Source: Candidatus Accumulibacter iunctus
GTDB lineage: Bacteria > Pseudomonadota > Gammaproteobacteria > Burkholderiales > Rhodocyclaceae
Reading direction: 5' to 3'
Assembly (NCBI GenBank): GCA_002345025.1
Contig: DDUX01000140.1
Coordinates: 39,739 to 103,738, forward strand
Length of the DNA: 64,000 nt
Of the stretch, positions 1-9,093 are shown one piece after another. The notes below the pieces were generated by a model. The model did no database searches and was not told the DNA's origin. It saw nothing but the letters and a program-made list of their open reading frames with translations. The position numbers and the translations under genes were made by a program. Each line of letters begins with the position of its first letter. The first letter of the stretch is position 1.

Positions 1-866
1 GTCGTCCCTTCGACGAGCGGCAAGAGGTCACGCTGCACCCCCTGCCGCGAAACGTCAACACCGTGCGTGTCGCTGCGCGAGGCGATCTTGTCGATCTCGT
101 CGAGAAAGACAATGCCGTTCTGCTCGACGTTGCGCACCGCGTCGAGCTTGACTTCCTCGTCATTGACCAGTTTGGCGGCTTCCTCGTCGATCAGCAGCCG
201 GCGTGCTTCGCAAATCTTGAGCTTGCGCGACTTCCTCCGGCCGCCGCCGATGTTCTGGAACATGCCCTGGATCTGCGCCGTCAGCTCCTCCATTCCAGGT
301 GGTGCGAAGATCTCCGCCTGCATCGATGGCGCGGCGACATCAACCTCGATCTCCTTCTCGTCGAGTTCCCCCTCGCGCAGCTTCTTGCGAAACTTCTGGC
401 GTGTGGCACCCTCCTCGCTCGCCTGCGCATCATTGTAGAAACTGCCGCGGGCCGGCGGCAGCAGAGCGTCGAGGATGCGATCCTCGGCAGCGTCCTCGGC
501 GCGCAGTCTGACGCCCTTCATCGCCTTCTCGCGGCCACTCTTGACGGCGATCTCGACGAGGTCGCGAATGATCGTCTCGACGTCGCGGCCGACGTAGCCG
601 ACCTCGGTGAACTTGGTTGCCTCGACCTTGATGAATGGTGCGTTGGCAAGACGTGCCAGGCGGCGAGCAATTTCCGTCTTGCCGACACCGGTCGGACCGA
701 TCATCAGGATGTTCTTCGGCGTAATCTCCTGCCGCAGCGGCTCGGCCACCTGCGCTCGTCGCCAGCGGTTGCGCAGGGCAATGGCAACCGCCTTCTTTGC
801 CTTCCGCTGACCGACGATGTGTTTGTCGAGCTCGTGAACGATTTCCTGTGGCGTCATCGATGACAT
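1..866 (-). CDS. hslU: HslU, ATPase subunit of the HslVU protease (3' part cut by window edge)
   Basis: AAA+ unfoldase that feeds substrates to the HslV peptidase in the cytoplasm. About 288 N-terminal residues are visible out of roughly 445 in the family. The Walker A motif GPTGVGKT lies at residues 57-64, and a Walker B motif (IVFLDEIDKI) falls near residue 250. The middle is the variable I-domain insertion. The ATG at 866 is 2 bases beyond the hslV stop, so the pair is co-transcribed in the usual hslV-hslU order. The gene continues past the left edge. The long open frames on the opposite strand here are shadows. Confidence 0.96.
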   Translation of the reverse strand, partial: MSSMTPQEIVHELDKHIVGQRKAKKAVAIALRNRWRRAQVAEPLRQEITPKNILMIGPTGVGKTEIARRLARLANAPFIKVEATKFTEVGYVGRDVETIIRDLVEIAVKSGREKAMKGVRLRAEDAAEDRILDALLPPARGSFYNDAQASEEGATRQKFRKKLREGELDEKEIEVDVAAPSMQAEIFAPPGMEELTAQIQGMFQNIGGGRRKSRKLKICEARRLLIDEEAAKLVNDEEVKLDAVRNVEQNGIVFLDEIDKIASRSDTHGVDVSRQGVQRDLLPLVEGT

Positions 867-868
867 GG

Positions 869-1405
869 CTACTCCAGCACCTCGATGGTGAAGTTCTGAT
901 TGGTGTAGATGCACAGATCAGCCGCAATCTGCAGCGACTTGCGGACCACTTCCGCAGCCGTCAGATTGCTGTTGTCCACCAGCGCTCGCGCCGCCGAGTG
1001 GGCAAAGGCCCCGCCCGAACCAATGGCGACGATGCCGTACTCGGGTTCGAGCACATCACCATTGCCGGTGATGATCAGGGATGCATCGCGGTTCGCTACC
1101 GCCAGCATCGCGTCGAGTCGACGCAGCGCACGGTCGCTCCGCCAGTCCTTCGCCAGTTCCACCGCCGAACGCAGCAGGTTGCCCTGGTGCTTGTCGAGCT
1201 TTGCCTCGAACCGTTCAAAGAGGGTGAAGGCGTCGGCAGTTCCGCCAGCGAACCCGGCCAGAATCTTGCCCTGGTAGATCCGCCGCACCTTGCGCGCGCT
1301 CGCCTTGACGACGATATTGCCGAGCGTCACCTGCCCGTCGCCGCCCATGGCAACGCTCTCGCCGCGGCGTACTGACAGGATCGTCGTGCCGTGGTACTGG
1401 TCCAT
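869..1405 (-). CDS. hslV: HslV, peptidase subunit of the HslVU protease
   Basis: N-terminal-nucleophile threonine peptidase of the proteasome-related HslVU complex. The protein has 178 residues, normal for the family. The sequence GTTILSVRRGE places the mature catalytic threonine at residue 7, so a six-residue propeptide would be removed. The conserved VAMGGDGQVTLG and IGSGG segments are present. It is the first gene of the hslVU pair and lies just after a STAS-domain gene on the same strand. No heat-shock promoter could be assigned by eye. Confidence 0.97.
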   Translation of the reverse strand: MDQYHGTTILSVRRGESVAMGGDGQVTLGNIVVKASARKVRRIYQGKILAGFAGGTADAFTLFERFEAKLDKHQGNLLRSAVELAKDWRSDRALRRLDAMLAVANRDASLIITGNGDVLEPEYGIVAIGSGGAFAHSAARALVDNSNLTAAEVVRKSLQIAADLCIYTNQNFTIEVLE

Positions 1406-1426
1406 AAACTGCTCCTCCGGGGGTTT

Positions 1427-2665
1427 CTAGTTCCGTGCGAGAACGACCTCTGCCACGGCCCTGAGGCCAACGACACGGAACAACTCGGCCACCAAGTGAT
1501 TCGGATGGCGAAAGACGATCTGGCGGCCGGTCCCTTTGATCGTCGTCAGCACGTTGAGCAAGGCCCCGGCGCTGAGAAAGTCCATTCGCGTCACCCGCGA
1601 GCAGTCGATCAGCACCGGATCATTGGCCGCCGAGTAGGCCAGCAGGTCGCCGAAGCGCGCGGACTTGACCTCGCCCTTGATGACGTAGGCCTCGGCCATC
1701 AGATCGTCGGCTGCCGCCAGCACCAGCGGCCCCGGTCCGGTCGCTGCCACTCGCTGGGGCTCCCAGGAAGGTGGTGAAATCTCGAAGTTCACTGCGTACT
1801 GGACCGCCAGCTCCTCGAACACCTCCTGCTGACCGTACAACTGACAGAACTCGAGCTGCAACAGCCAGCACGCCCGGTCACTCCGTTCGCCCGGCACGAC
1901 ACGGCTGTCGACGAGGCGGGCGACATGCTCACGGCTGAGCAACTCGATCTCCTGGCGGCTTCTTTGCGCCTGCAGCAGCAGCGACAGCAGGCGCTCGCAA
2001 CCTGCGTCGTCCAGCCGACGCACCTTGCCAAGATCAAGACGCAGGTGCTGGTTGGTGGCAAGCGCCTGCCGCACGGCAGCGAAGGCGGTCTCGTTATCGC
2101 CCGTCAGATCACCCTTGAAGAGTACGGTGCCTGCCTTGCTCAGCACGGGTGCGGCACGGACCGCATCCTGCCAGCCGGGCGGCGACACCTCGAAGACCTG
2201 CGCGTACTCGATGCCCAGTGCTTCAAACTGGGCCTTCTGGCCACTGACGCGCAAGAGGTCGAAAAGCATCAGCCAAAGTCGCTCGCCGGCACCGCTCCGA
2301 TAGACGCGAATCGCGTTCTCGAGTCGCGACCGCACGGCAGCATCCTGACCGTTGGCATAGAGCATGGCGGCTTCTTCGGCCTCGGCATCGATTGGGTCGA
2401 GTTCGGTCTCGGGCTGAAAGTTCGGCTCCATCGCGCTGAACACGAACTCGCTCAGATCCAGCGGCGGCGCATCGCTCTTTGTCACCGGCGTGGCAAACGG
2501 CAGATCGGCCCGGTTCAACCCCACGGCTGCCGCCTGCGCGGCCCGGGGCTTCTCCTCCGGCGGCGCGTTGGCCACCGCGCTGCGATCCTCGCTGGCGCGT
2601 GGCGTGGCGGCTGGCCGGGCAGCCATCTTCTTGTCCGGCTGCTTCTTGAAGAACGAAAAGACCAT
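1427..2665 (-). CDS. STAS-domain protein with two STAS-like modules
   Basis: A protein of 412 residues from the ATG at 2665; an upstream frame is open but the segment MVFSFFKKQP looks like a natural N-terminus. The last 90 or so residues form a clear STAS domain (anti-sigma-factor-antagonist fold), with the pattern LIDCSRV-DFLSAGALLN-V. A second, weaker STAS-like stretch with LDLGKVRRLDDAGCERLL lies near the middle. The N-terminal part is rich in Ala and Pro and probably unstructured. STAS modules bind partner proteins or nucleotides; the partner here is unknown. The gene lies 22 bases upstream of hslV on the same strand. Confidence 0.8.
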   Translation of the reverse strand: MVFSFFKKQPDKKMAARPAATPRASEDRSAVANAPPEEKPRAAQAAAVGLNRADLPFATPVTKSDAPPLDLSEFVFSAMEPNFQPETELDPIDAEAEEAAMLYANGQDAAVRSRLENAIRVYRSGAGERLWLMLFDLLRVSGQKAQFEALGIEYAQVFEVSPPGWQDAVRAAPVLSKAGTVLFKGDLTGDNETAFAAVRQALATNQHLRLDLGKVRRLDDAGCERLLSLLLQAQRSRQEIELLSREHVARLVDSRVVPGERSDRACWLLQLEFCQLYGQQEVFEELAVQYAVNFEISPPSWEPQRVAATGPGPLVLAAADDLMAEAYVIKGEVKSARFGDLLAYSAANDPVLIDCSRVTRMDFLSAGALLNVLTTIKGTGRQIVFRHPNHLVAELFRVVGLRAVAEVVLARN

Positions 2666-2930
2666 GGCTGGCAAAAAAGCGGCTGATCGAATGGCGACGA
2701 TAAATCGAACTTGTAACACATCGTTCCGCAGACTGCAATTTCAATCCACAGCCACCAACCACCTGCCGCTGCCACGTACTGGCGGCGGCAGGATCCGCTC
2801 ACGGTCCGGGCCGGGGCGGAGCGGCGCAACTCGCTGCAAGCACGGCGTCGCTTTGGTTCATACCCACTTCTTGCTAGAATTCGACGCTCACGCGACAGCC
2901 AGCCGCTGCCTGGCCAGGAAAACCTCCCGT

Positions 2931-3482
2931 ATGCGCTCGATCGTTCCAAGGCTCTTGCCGCCAACACTTCCCGCAACGGTCCTCGCCTTGCTGCTCGGCG
3001 TTGTCGTCCCGACAGCCGTTGCCAGCGAGTTGGCCGAGGCCGAGCGTCTGCTGAAGCAGGGCCAGGCGCCACAGGCCCTGGCAAAGCTTGAGGCTCATGT
3101 GGCAGGCAAGCCGCGAGAGCTGCAGGGACGCTTCCTCAAGGGGCTGATCCTGATGGAAATGGATCGTTCCGACGATGCCATCGCCGTCTTCACCCAGATC
3201 AGCGACGACTACCCCGAACTACCCGAGCCCTACAACAATCTGGCCGTTCTTTACGCCCGGAAACAGCAGTTCGAGCGCGCACGCACGCTGCTCGAGATGG
3301 CCATTCGGACCCACCCGGGCTACGCTCTGGCGCGCCAGAACCTCGGCGACGTCCTCGTGCGACTCGCCAGCCAGTCGTACGACGAAGCGCTGCGACTGGA
3401 GCCGGCGAACAAGGCAATGCAGGCGAAGCAGGCCCGGCTGCGCGAACTGAGCGTCACCCCCACCGCTGGCGGCATCCGGTGA
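2931..3482 (+). CDS. Secreted tetratricopeptide-repeat protein
   Basis: Predicted periplasmic TPR protein of 183 residues. The start at 2931 gives a short basic N-terminus, a hydrophobic core and a likely signal-peptidase site after about residue 32 (TAVAS). Two to three TPR units follow, containing LKQGQAPQALAKLEAHV, YNNLAVLYARKQQFERAR and the tail EALRLEPANKAMQAKQARL. The open frame continues upstream to 2490, but that part overlaps the divergent STAS gene and reads as non-coding. The TPR fold suggests a protein-protein scaffold; no specific role can be read. Confidence 0.85.
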   Translation: MRSIVPRLLPPTLPATVLALLLGVVVPTAVASELAEAERLLKQGQAPQALAKLEAHVAGKPRELQGRFLKGLILMEMDRSDDAIAVFTQISDDYPELPEPYNNLAVLYARKQQFERARTLLEMAIRTHPGYALARQNLGDVLVRLASQSYDEALRLEPANKAMQAKQARLRELSVTPTAGGIR

Positions 3483-3680
3483 GGGGCACGCGACAGTTTG
3501 TCCGGCGCAGCGGATCATGGGCAGAAACGGAGCAGTAGCCACCGTCTCCGTGCCAGTGCGGACATTAGAGAGCCGCGCCGCGTGCTGATGGCAGGCTTGC
3601 GCGCAGCGGCCAGAGCGGCCGCTCGGTCCGGGCACGGCGACCGTGCCTGACGCCAACTCTTGCCGATAGCGAAGTCGCGC

Positions 3681-4847
3681 ATGTCACCCACCCTGCTGCG
3701 CCGCCTGCTGGTTGTCCTGCTTCTCGGTCTGCTGATTGCCGGCGGCGTCTGGTGGCTGAGCAGGCCGCAGGCGGTGGCCGTCGTACTCAGGGAAATCGAC
3801 CGCGGTCTGGTCGAATCGACGATCTCGAATACCCGTGCGGGAACGGTCGAGGCCTGCCAGCGCACGCGCCTGTCGACGATCACCGGTGGCCGAATTGAAA
3901 TTCTGGCGGTAAAGGAAGGCGACCGCGTGCAGCGGGGCCAGCTGCTGATGAAGCTCTGGAATGACGACCAGCAGGCGCAGAGCGCGTGGATTCTCGCCCA
4001 GGTTGCGACAGCCCGACAGCGCGTGGACGAGGCCTGTGTCATGGCCACCAACGCCGAAAGCGAAGCAGCGCGACAAGCGGCACTGCGCACACAGGGTTTC
4101 GTCTCCGGAGCCCGCGAGGAAAGCGCACGCAGCGAAGCGCTCGCCCGCCGCGCCGGCTGCCAAGCGGCCAAGGCCGATCTCAACCAGGCGCACGCGAGAG
4201 TCAGGCTCAGCCAGGTGGAACAGGGACGAACCGTACTCCATGCGCCGTTCGCCGGCACCATCGCCAAGATCGTCGGCGAGGTCGGCGAGTACTCGACACC
4301 ATCACCACCCGGCGTACCGACACCGCCGGCGATCGACCTCATCGATGACTCCTGTCTCTACATCAAGGCACCGATGGATGAAGTCGACGCGCCGAAGATC
4401 AGCGCCGGGCAGAAGGTACGAATCAGTCTCGACGCCCTGCCCGGACGCTCGTTCCCAGGCACGGTGAGGCGGGTGGCACCCTACGTTTCGGCAGTCGAGA
4501 AGCAGGCACGCACCGTAGACATCGAGGCCACCTTCACCGATCCGTCGGCCGCAGGCAGACTGCTGGTGGGCTACAGCGCCGACGTCGAGGTGATTCTGGC
4601 CATTCGCGAAAATGTTCTTCGCATCCCGACGTCGGCACTGCTCGAGGGCAACCGCGTGCTGGTCGCACAGGCCGACGGCCTGCTCGCCGAACGCCGGATC
4701 CGAACCGGCCTCGCCAACTGGGAGTTCACCGAGATCAGTGAAGGCCTGCAGGCCGGCGAACGGGTTGTCACCTCGCTCGAACGGTCCGGGGTCAAGGCGG
4801 GAGCACCCTACATTGCCGAGCGTGAAACGACGGCGAGCGGCAAGTGA
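3681..4847 (+). CDS. HlyD/MacA-family periplasmic adaptor subunit
   Basis: Membrane-fusion adaptor of a tripartite ABC exporter, 388 residues. One N-terminal membrane anchor (about residues 5-24) is followed by a lipoyl-like half (KEGDRVQRGQLLMKLWNDD), a helical hairpin rich in Ala, Arg and Glu, and the second lipoyl half (VLHAPFAGTIAKIVGEVGE). The start is uncertain: a TTG at 3660 is also in frame. The next gene starts at or just after this gene's stop, so adaptor, ATPase and two permeases form one operon. Confidence 0.88.
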   Translation: MSPTLLRRLLVVLLLGLLIAGGVWWLSRPQAVAVVLREIDRGLVESTISNTRAGTVEACQRTRLSTITGGRIEILAVKEGDRVQRGQLLMKLWNDDQQAQSAWILAQVATARQRVDEACVMATNAESEAARQAALRTQGFVSGAREESARSEALARRAGCQAAKADLNQAHARVRLSQVEQGRTVLHAPFAGTIAKIVGEVGEYSTPSPPGVPTPPAIDLIDDSCLYIKAPMDEVDAPKISAGQKVRISLDALPGRSFPGTVRRVAPYVSAVEKQARTVDIEATFTDPSAAGRLLVGYSADVEVILAIRENVLRIPTSALLEGNRVLVAQADGLLAERRIRTGLANWEFTEISEGLQAGERVVTSLERSGVKAGAPYIAERETTASGK

Positions 4848-4850
4848 GTG

Positions 4851-5576
4851 ATGAGCACTCCGCTGATCGAACTGTCGGGAATCGAAAGGGTCTTTCATCT
4901 CGGTGACAGCCAGGTACACGCGCTGCAGTCGATCACTCTGAGCATCGCCGCCGGCGAGTATTTGGCGGTGATGGGACCATCGGGCTCGGGCAAGTCGACG
5001 CTGCTCAACCTGCTTGGTCTGCTCGACCGGCCCGACGCCGGCAGCTATCGCCTGGCCGGCCGCGACGTCACCACTCTCTCGGCCGACGAACAGGCACGCG
5101 TGCGCAGTGAGCGAATCGGCTTCGTCTTCCAGAGCTTCCACCTGGTACCACGCTTGACGGCTGCCGAGAACATCGCGCTGCCGATGTTGCTCGCCGGCAT
5201 CGCGCCAGCGCAACGCGGCCTCCGCGTGCGGCAGGCGCTGCGCGACTACGGGCTGGAGAACCGCGCCGACCATCGACCCGATCAGCTTTCCGGCGGCCAG
5301 CGCCAGCGCGTTGCCATTGCCCGGGCGACGATCATGCGACCAGCGGTTGTCCTCGCCGACGAGCCGACCGGCAACCTCGACCGCACAACCGGCGAGGAGG
5401 TCGTTCGTCTGCTCGAGGAACTCAACCGCGGCGGCGTCACCCTCATCGTCGTCACCCATGACGGTGCCCTCGGCGCACGCGCGCGGCGGCAGCTGCTGAT
5501 GCAGGATGGCATGCTGCAGCAGGACCGCCAGAGCAGCAGCGGCAGCAGTCCCGAGTCATGCGCGCCGGCGACCTGA
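4851..5576 (+). CDS. ABC transporter ATP-binding protein, MacB/LolD type
   Basis: Stand-alone ATPase of 241 residues (a GTG at 4848 is also possible). Walker A GPSGSGKST is at residues 42-50, the signature LSGGQRQR near 146-153 and Walker B VVLADEP at 166-172; the H-loop is VVTHD. It belongs to the LolD/MacB-N family, which powers mechanotransmission exporters rather than classic substrate channels. It overlaps the following permease gene by 19 bases and directly follows the adaptor gene. Confidence 0.93.
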   Translation: MSTPLIELSGIERVFHLGDSQVHALQSITLSIAAGEYLAVMGPSGSGKSTLLNLLGLLDRPDAGSYRLAGRDVTTLSADEQARVRSERIGFVFQSFHLVPRLTAAENIALPMLLAGIAPAQRGLRVRQALRDYGLENRADHRPDQLSGGQRQRVAIARATIMRPAVVLADEPTGNLDRTTGEEVVRLLEELNRGGVTLIVVTHDGALGARARRQLLMQDGMLQQDRQSSSGSSPESCAPAT

Positions 5577-6766
5577 TTCGTTTCGCGCGCGACGCGGCAA
5601 CCGGCAACCGGCTGCGCACCTGCCTGCTGATCCTGGCGATGGCGATCGGCGTCGCTGCCGTCGTCGTCCTGACGGCGCTCGCCGATGGCGCCCGTCGCTA
5701 CGTCCTCAACCAGTTCTCGGCGATTGGCAGCAATCTGGTCATCGTCCTCCCCGGGCGCTCGCAGACTGGCGGCTTCAACCCTGGCAACGCCATCACCAGC
5801 ACGCCACGTGACCTGACCATCGACGATGCGCAGGCGCTGCGCCGCGCCAGCGCCGTCTACCGGGTGGCACCACTGGCCGTCGGCACCTCGGAGATCAGCG
5901 TCGGCGGCAGGCTGCGCGAAGTGATGGTGGCCGGGACCACGACCGAGTTCATCGCCGTGCGGCGCTTGGCGCTCGCCCAGGGCCGCTTCCTGCCACCCGG
6001 AGACTGGCGCCGCGGGGTATCGGAGGCGGTCATCGGCGCGCGCATTCGCGACGAGCTGTTTGGCCGCGACGAGGCTCTCGGCCAACTGGTGCGCATCGGC
6101 GATCGACGCTTCCGCGTCGTCGGCGTCCTCGCTGCGACCGGCCAGGGGTTGGGAATGAACACCGACGAACTGGTGATCATCCCGGTTGCTCTGGCGCAGG
6201 CGATGTTCAACAGCAACACCCTGTTCCGCATTCTCGTCGAGGCCAGCAGCAGGGAGGCGATCGCTCCCGCGAAGGCGCAGGTGACGGAGATCCTCAGGCT
6301 GCGGCATGAAGGCGAACAGGACGTGACGATCATCACCCAGGATGCCGTTCTCGCCACCTTCGACCGTCTGCTCGGCACGCTGACCATTGCCGTCGCCGGC
6401 ATTGCGGCAATCAGTCTGGCAGTCGCCGGCATCCTGGTGATGAACGTGATGCTGGTGTCGGTGACCCAGCGCACGGCCGAGATCGGCCTGCTGAAGGCGC
6501 TCGGTGCGACGGGCGCGACGATCCGCAACGCCTTCCTGACCGAGGCGGCGATGCTTTCCCTCGCCGGAGCCCTGCTCGGCCTCGCCCTCGGCCACGCCGG
6601 TGCGGCGCTCATCCGCCAGCTGTACCCGGCCTTTCCCGCGCTGCCGCCGGACTGGGCAGTGCTGGCAGGGGTGGCTACCGCGCTGGCAACCGGCCTCGCC
6701 TTTGGCGTCCTGCCGGCGCGGCGCGCAGCCCGGCTGGATGCCGTGCAGGCGCTCGCGAAGCGCTGA
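5558..6766 (+). CDS. ABC transporter permease, FtsX/MacB-PCD type (first of two)
   Basis: Permease of 402 residues with the MacB architecture: one transmembrane helix near the N-terminus (about 20-42), a large periplasmic domain, then three transmembrane helices at the C-terminus with the conserved AEIGLLKALGAT segment before the last pair. It ends with the basic PARRAARLDAV motif typical of the family. It overlaps the ATPase gene upstream and is followed by a paralogous permease, so the exporter probably works as a heterodimer, as in LolCE. Confidence 0.92.
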   Translation: MRAGDLIRFARDAATGNRLRTCLLILAMAIGVAAVVVLTALADGARRYVLNQFSAIGSNLVIVLPGRSQTGGFNPGNAITSTPRDLTIDDAQALRRASAVYRVAPLAVGTSEISVGGRLREVMVAGTTTEFIAVRRLALAQGRFLPPGDWRRGVSEAVIGARIRDELFGRDEALGQLVRIGDRRFRVVGVLAATGQGLGMNTDELVIIPVALAQAMFNSNTLFRILVEASSREAIAPAKAQVTEILRLRHEGEQDVTIITQDAVLATFDRLLGTLTIAVAGIAAISLAVAGILVMNVMLVSVTQRTAEIGLLKALGATGATIRNAFLTEAAMLSLAGALLGLALGHAGAALIRQLYPAFPALPPDWAVLAGVATALATGLAFGVLPARRAARLDAVQALAKR

Positions 6767-6788
6767 CGGGAGCCCGCGGGATGATCCG

Positions 6789-7994
6789 ATGATCCGCGCC
6801 AACGACATGCTCCAACTCGCGTTGCGCGCGGTCAGTGCGCACCGGCTGCGCAGTTTCCTGACCCTGCTCGGCATCGCCGTCGGCATCGCAGCGGTGATCC
6901 TGCTGACTTCGATCGGCGAAGGAATCCATCGCTTCGTTCTCGCCGAGTTCACGCAGTTCGGCACCAACGTCATCAGCGTTGCGCCTGGCAGGACGAAAAC
7001 CAGCGGTCCAGCGCCGACCGGCATCCCGACCTCGGTGCGACCGCTGACGCTCGACGATGCGCGCGCGCTCGCGCACCTGCCGCATGTTACGGGGATGACG
7101 GCGACCGTCTGGGGCAACACCGAGGTCGCCGCCAACGGTCGCCTGCGGCGGACGACAGTCAACGGCGTCAGCGCGGCGATGCTCAAGGTTTTCAGCATCA
7201 GCGTTCGCAGCGGGCAGTTCCTGCCGGCCGATGATGCCGACAGCGCACGCGCCTTCATCGTCCTCGGCGCGCGGCTGAAGGAGGAACTGTTCGGTACGGC
7301 GAATCCACTTGGGGCGAAAGTGCGCGTCGGCGGCATGCAGTTTCGCGTCATTGGCGTCCTCGAGGCGAAGGGACAGATCCTCGGCATCGACCTCGACGAC
7401 GCCGCCTACATACCGACCGCCCGCGCGCTCGAACTGTACAACCGCGACGGCATCATGAAGATCGACCTGTCGTACGAAGAGGGTGTGCCGGCGGCGGCGG
7501 TCAGCGCCCTGGTCACGGCGACGCTGAAGGCACGCCACGGGCGTGAGGATTTCACGATCACGACGCAGGAAGACATGCTGCGCACGCTATCGAACATCCT
7601 CGATGTCCTGACCATGGCGGTGGCCGCTCTGGGCAGCATTTCGCTCCTCGTCGGCGCCGTCGGAATCGCCACGATCATGACCATCGCGGTCGCCGAGCGA
7701 ACCGCCGAAATCGGCCTGCTGGTTGCCCTCGGCGCCCCTCGGCGCAGCATCCTCGGCATCTTTCTCGGCGAGGCCGTCGCCCTTTCAGCACTCGGAGGAC
7801 TGCTCGGCCTGCTGCTGGGCGTCGGCATCGCGCAACTCCTTCACCTGCTGCTGCCGGCGCTGCCGGTGCACACCCCGTTCAGCTTCGTTGTCCTTGCAGA
7901 AGCCCTGACCATCGTCATCGGTCTGCTGGCGGGAGTTCTGCCGGCACGACGCGCTGCCCGGCTGAATGCCGTCGACGCACTGCGGGCCGAATGA
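6789..7994 (+). CDS. ABC transporter permease, FtsX/MacB-PCD type (second of two)
   Basis: A 401-residue paralogue of the preceding permease, with the same topology and shared motifs: RLRSFLTLLGIAVGIAAV at the first helix, AEIGLLVALGAP before the C-terminal helices and PARRAARLNAVDAL at the end. The start at 6789 was chosen because it gives the family's short cytoplasmic N-terminus; the open frame upstream overlaps the first permease. It is the last gene of the exporter operon. Substrate cannot be read from sequence. Confidence 0.92.
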   Translation: MIRANDMLQLALRAVSAHRLRSFLTLLGIAVGIAAVILLTSIGEGIHRFVLAEFTQFGTNVISVAPGRTKTSGPAPTGIPTSVRPLTLDDARALAHLPHVTGMTATVWGNTEVAANGRLRRTTVNGVSAAMLKVFSISVRSGQFLPADDADSARAFIVLGARLKEELFGTANPLGAKVRVGGMQFRVIGVLEAKGQILGIDLDDAAYIPTARALELYNRDGIMKIDLSYEEGVPAAAVSALVTATLKARHGREDFTITTQEDMLRTLSNILDVLTMAVAALGSISLLVGAVGIATIMTIAVAERTAEIGLLVALGAPRRSILGIFLGEAVALSALGGLLGLLLGVGIAQLLHLLLPALPVHTPFSFVVLAEALTIVIGLLAGVLPARRAARLNAVDALRAE

Positions 7995-8419
7995 TCGCTT
8001 CCCGCCGGCAGCGGTGGAGCGAAGCGAACGCCAGACGAAGCTCGCAGCGACTGATCGAAAGCTGTCGAAATACTTTACACTAGATCGTCGAGCGGCCCGG
8101 TACGATGGCGCACAATCTCGCTAAATCATGATTTTTCTCTTTCTGGTACGGTTCATGCTGGGTATTGAGGAAACAACAAGATCCGGAGTATTCCTGCGGC
8201 ACGCTGCGGACAGCTCGGCCGGCCGTGAGCACGCGGCCGGCCATTTTCTCGGCTGGTCTTCGACACTTTTTCACCAGAGGAGGGATCAGGGGTGGAAGAC
8301 CGCTGGAGCCGGGACGGGGCCGAGGGCGCTGGATTCCTGCTGCGCTGCGGCCGCAGCTGCCCGGGGGAGCGGGCGGCCGCGCCCCGTGTTCCTTTTCCCT
8401 TCCCGAAAATGACGGCAGC
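7995..8419. other. Intergenic region with dyad elements, no convincing gene
   Basis: A 425-base gap between the exporter operon and the CBS gene. It contains an imperfect dyad TGTCGAAATACTTTACA near 8065-8081, a perfect 12-base palindrome AAATCATGATTT at 8123-8134, and a strong GC hairpin at 8217-8242. Open frames through it have no recognisable protein character and Pro/Arg-rich shadow composition. It may hold a small transcript between the dyad and the hairpin, but nothing identifies one. Confidence 0.5.
8217..8248 (+). terminator. GC-rich hairpin, terminator-like
   Basis: Perfect 9-bp stem GGCCGGCCG (8217-8225) / CGGCCGGCC (8234-8242) with an 8-base loop, followed by ATTTTCTC. The T content after the stem fits an intrinsic terminator on the + strand, though the run is interrupted. 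It lies 223 bases after the exporter operon. Confidence 0.5.
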
Positions 8420-9034
8420 GTGTTTGCGGTCTACGGCCTGAGCGGCCCGATCTTCCGCGGCGCCTTCGAAAGACTCGGCGAGGTGTCCGGGATCTCGCGC
8501 AGTCGCGCCGTGCAGCCGATCAGCGAGGACGAGCCGCGCGCCACCACGTTCGCCACGCCAACGGCCCAGGCGATCGGCGCCTACCGCCAGATGCTGCGCG
8601 CCGAAGCGGATCGCGGCCCGCTCTACCATGCCTACCAGATCATGCAGCGGCCGGTCTTTTCGGTGTTCAGCCAGGATGCCGTCGAGCGCGCGTGGCGTCT
8701 GCTGCTCGAACGGCGAATCCACCAGGCACCGGTCCTCGATCCCGGCTACCGGCTGGTCGGGATCGTCAGCGAGCGCGATCTGCTGACGACGCTCAACGTC
8801 GATACGGGTCGCCCACGCGACATCATGGCACGTCAGGTGGCCGACGTGATGAGCACTCCCGTCGTCAGCGCCGATCCCGTCACCGACATCCGGCGCATCG
8901 CGCAGGTCATGCTCGAGCACGGTGTCGATGGCGTGCCGATCGTGAACGAAAGCGACGCCCTGGTCGGATTCGTTTCACGCAGCGACGTCCTGCGCGCGGT
9001 CGTCACCGATCCGCCGCTGAGTCTCTGGCGCTAG
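8420..9034 (+). CDS. Tandem CBS-domain protein
   Basis: A 204-residue protein with two CBS domains at about residues 75-125 and 143-193 (DIMARQVADVMSTPVVSADP joins them). CBS pairs bind adenine nucleotides and act as energy or redox sensors. The start is a GTG at 8420 giving MFAVYGLSGPIFRG, which resembles the N-terminus of stand-alone CBS proteins of related betaproteobacteria; the open frame upstream lacks protein character. Its binding partner is unknown. The following ArsC-like gene is 59 bases downstream on the same strand. Confidence 0.85.
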   Translation: MFAVYGLSGPIFRGAFERLGEVSGISRSRAVQPISEDEPRATTFATPTAQAIGAYRQMLRAEADRGPLYHAYQIMQRPVFSVFSQDAVERAWRLLLERRIHQAPVLDPGYRLVGIVSERDLLTTLNVDTGRPRDIMARQVADVMSTPVVSADPVTDIRRIAQVMLEHGVDGVPIVNESDALVGFVSRSDVLRAVVTDPPLSLWR

Positions 9035-9093
9035 GCGGGTACAGCCGGCACCAGCGACCACATCGCCATCTCAACCTCCTGAGGAGCAAGCGA

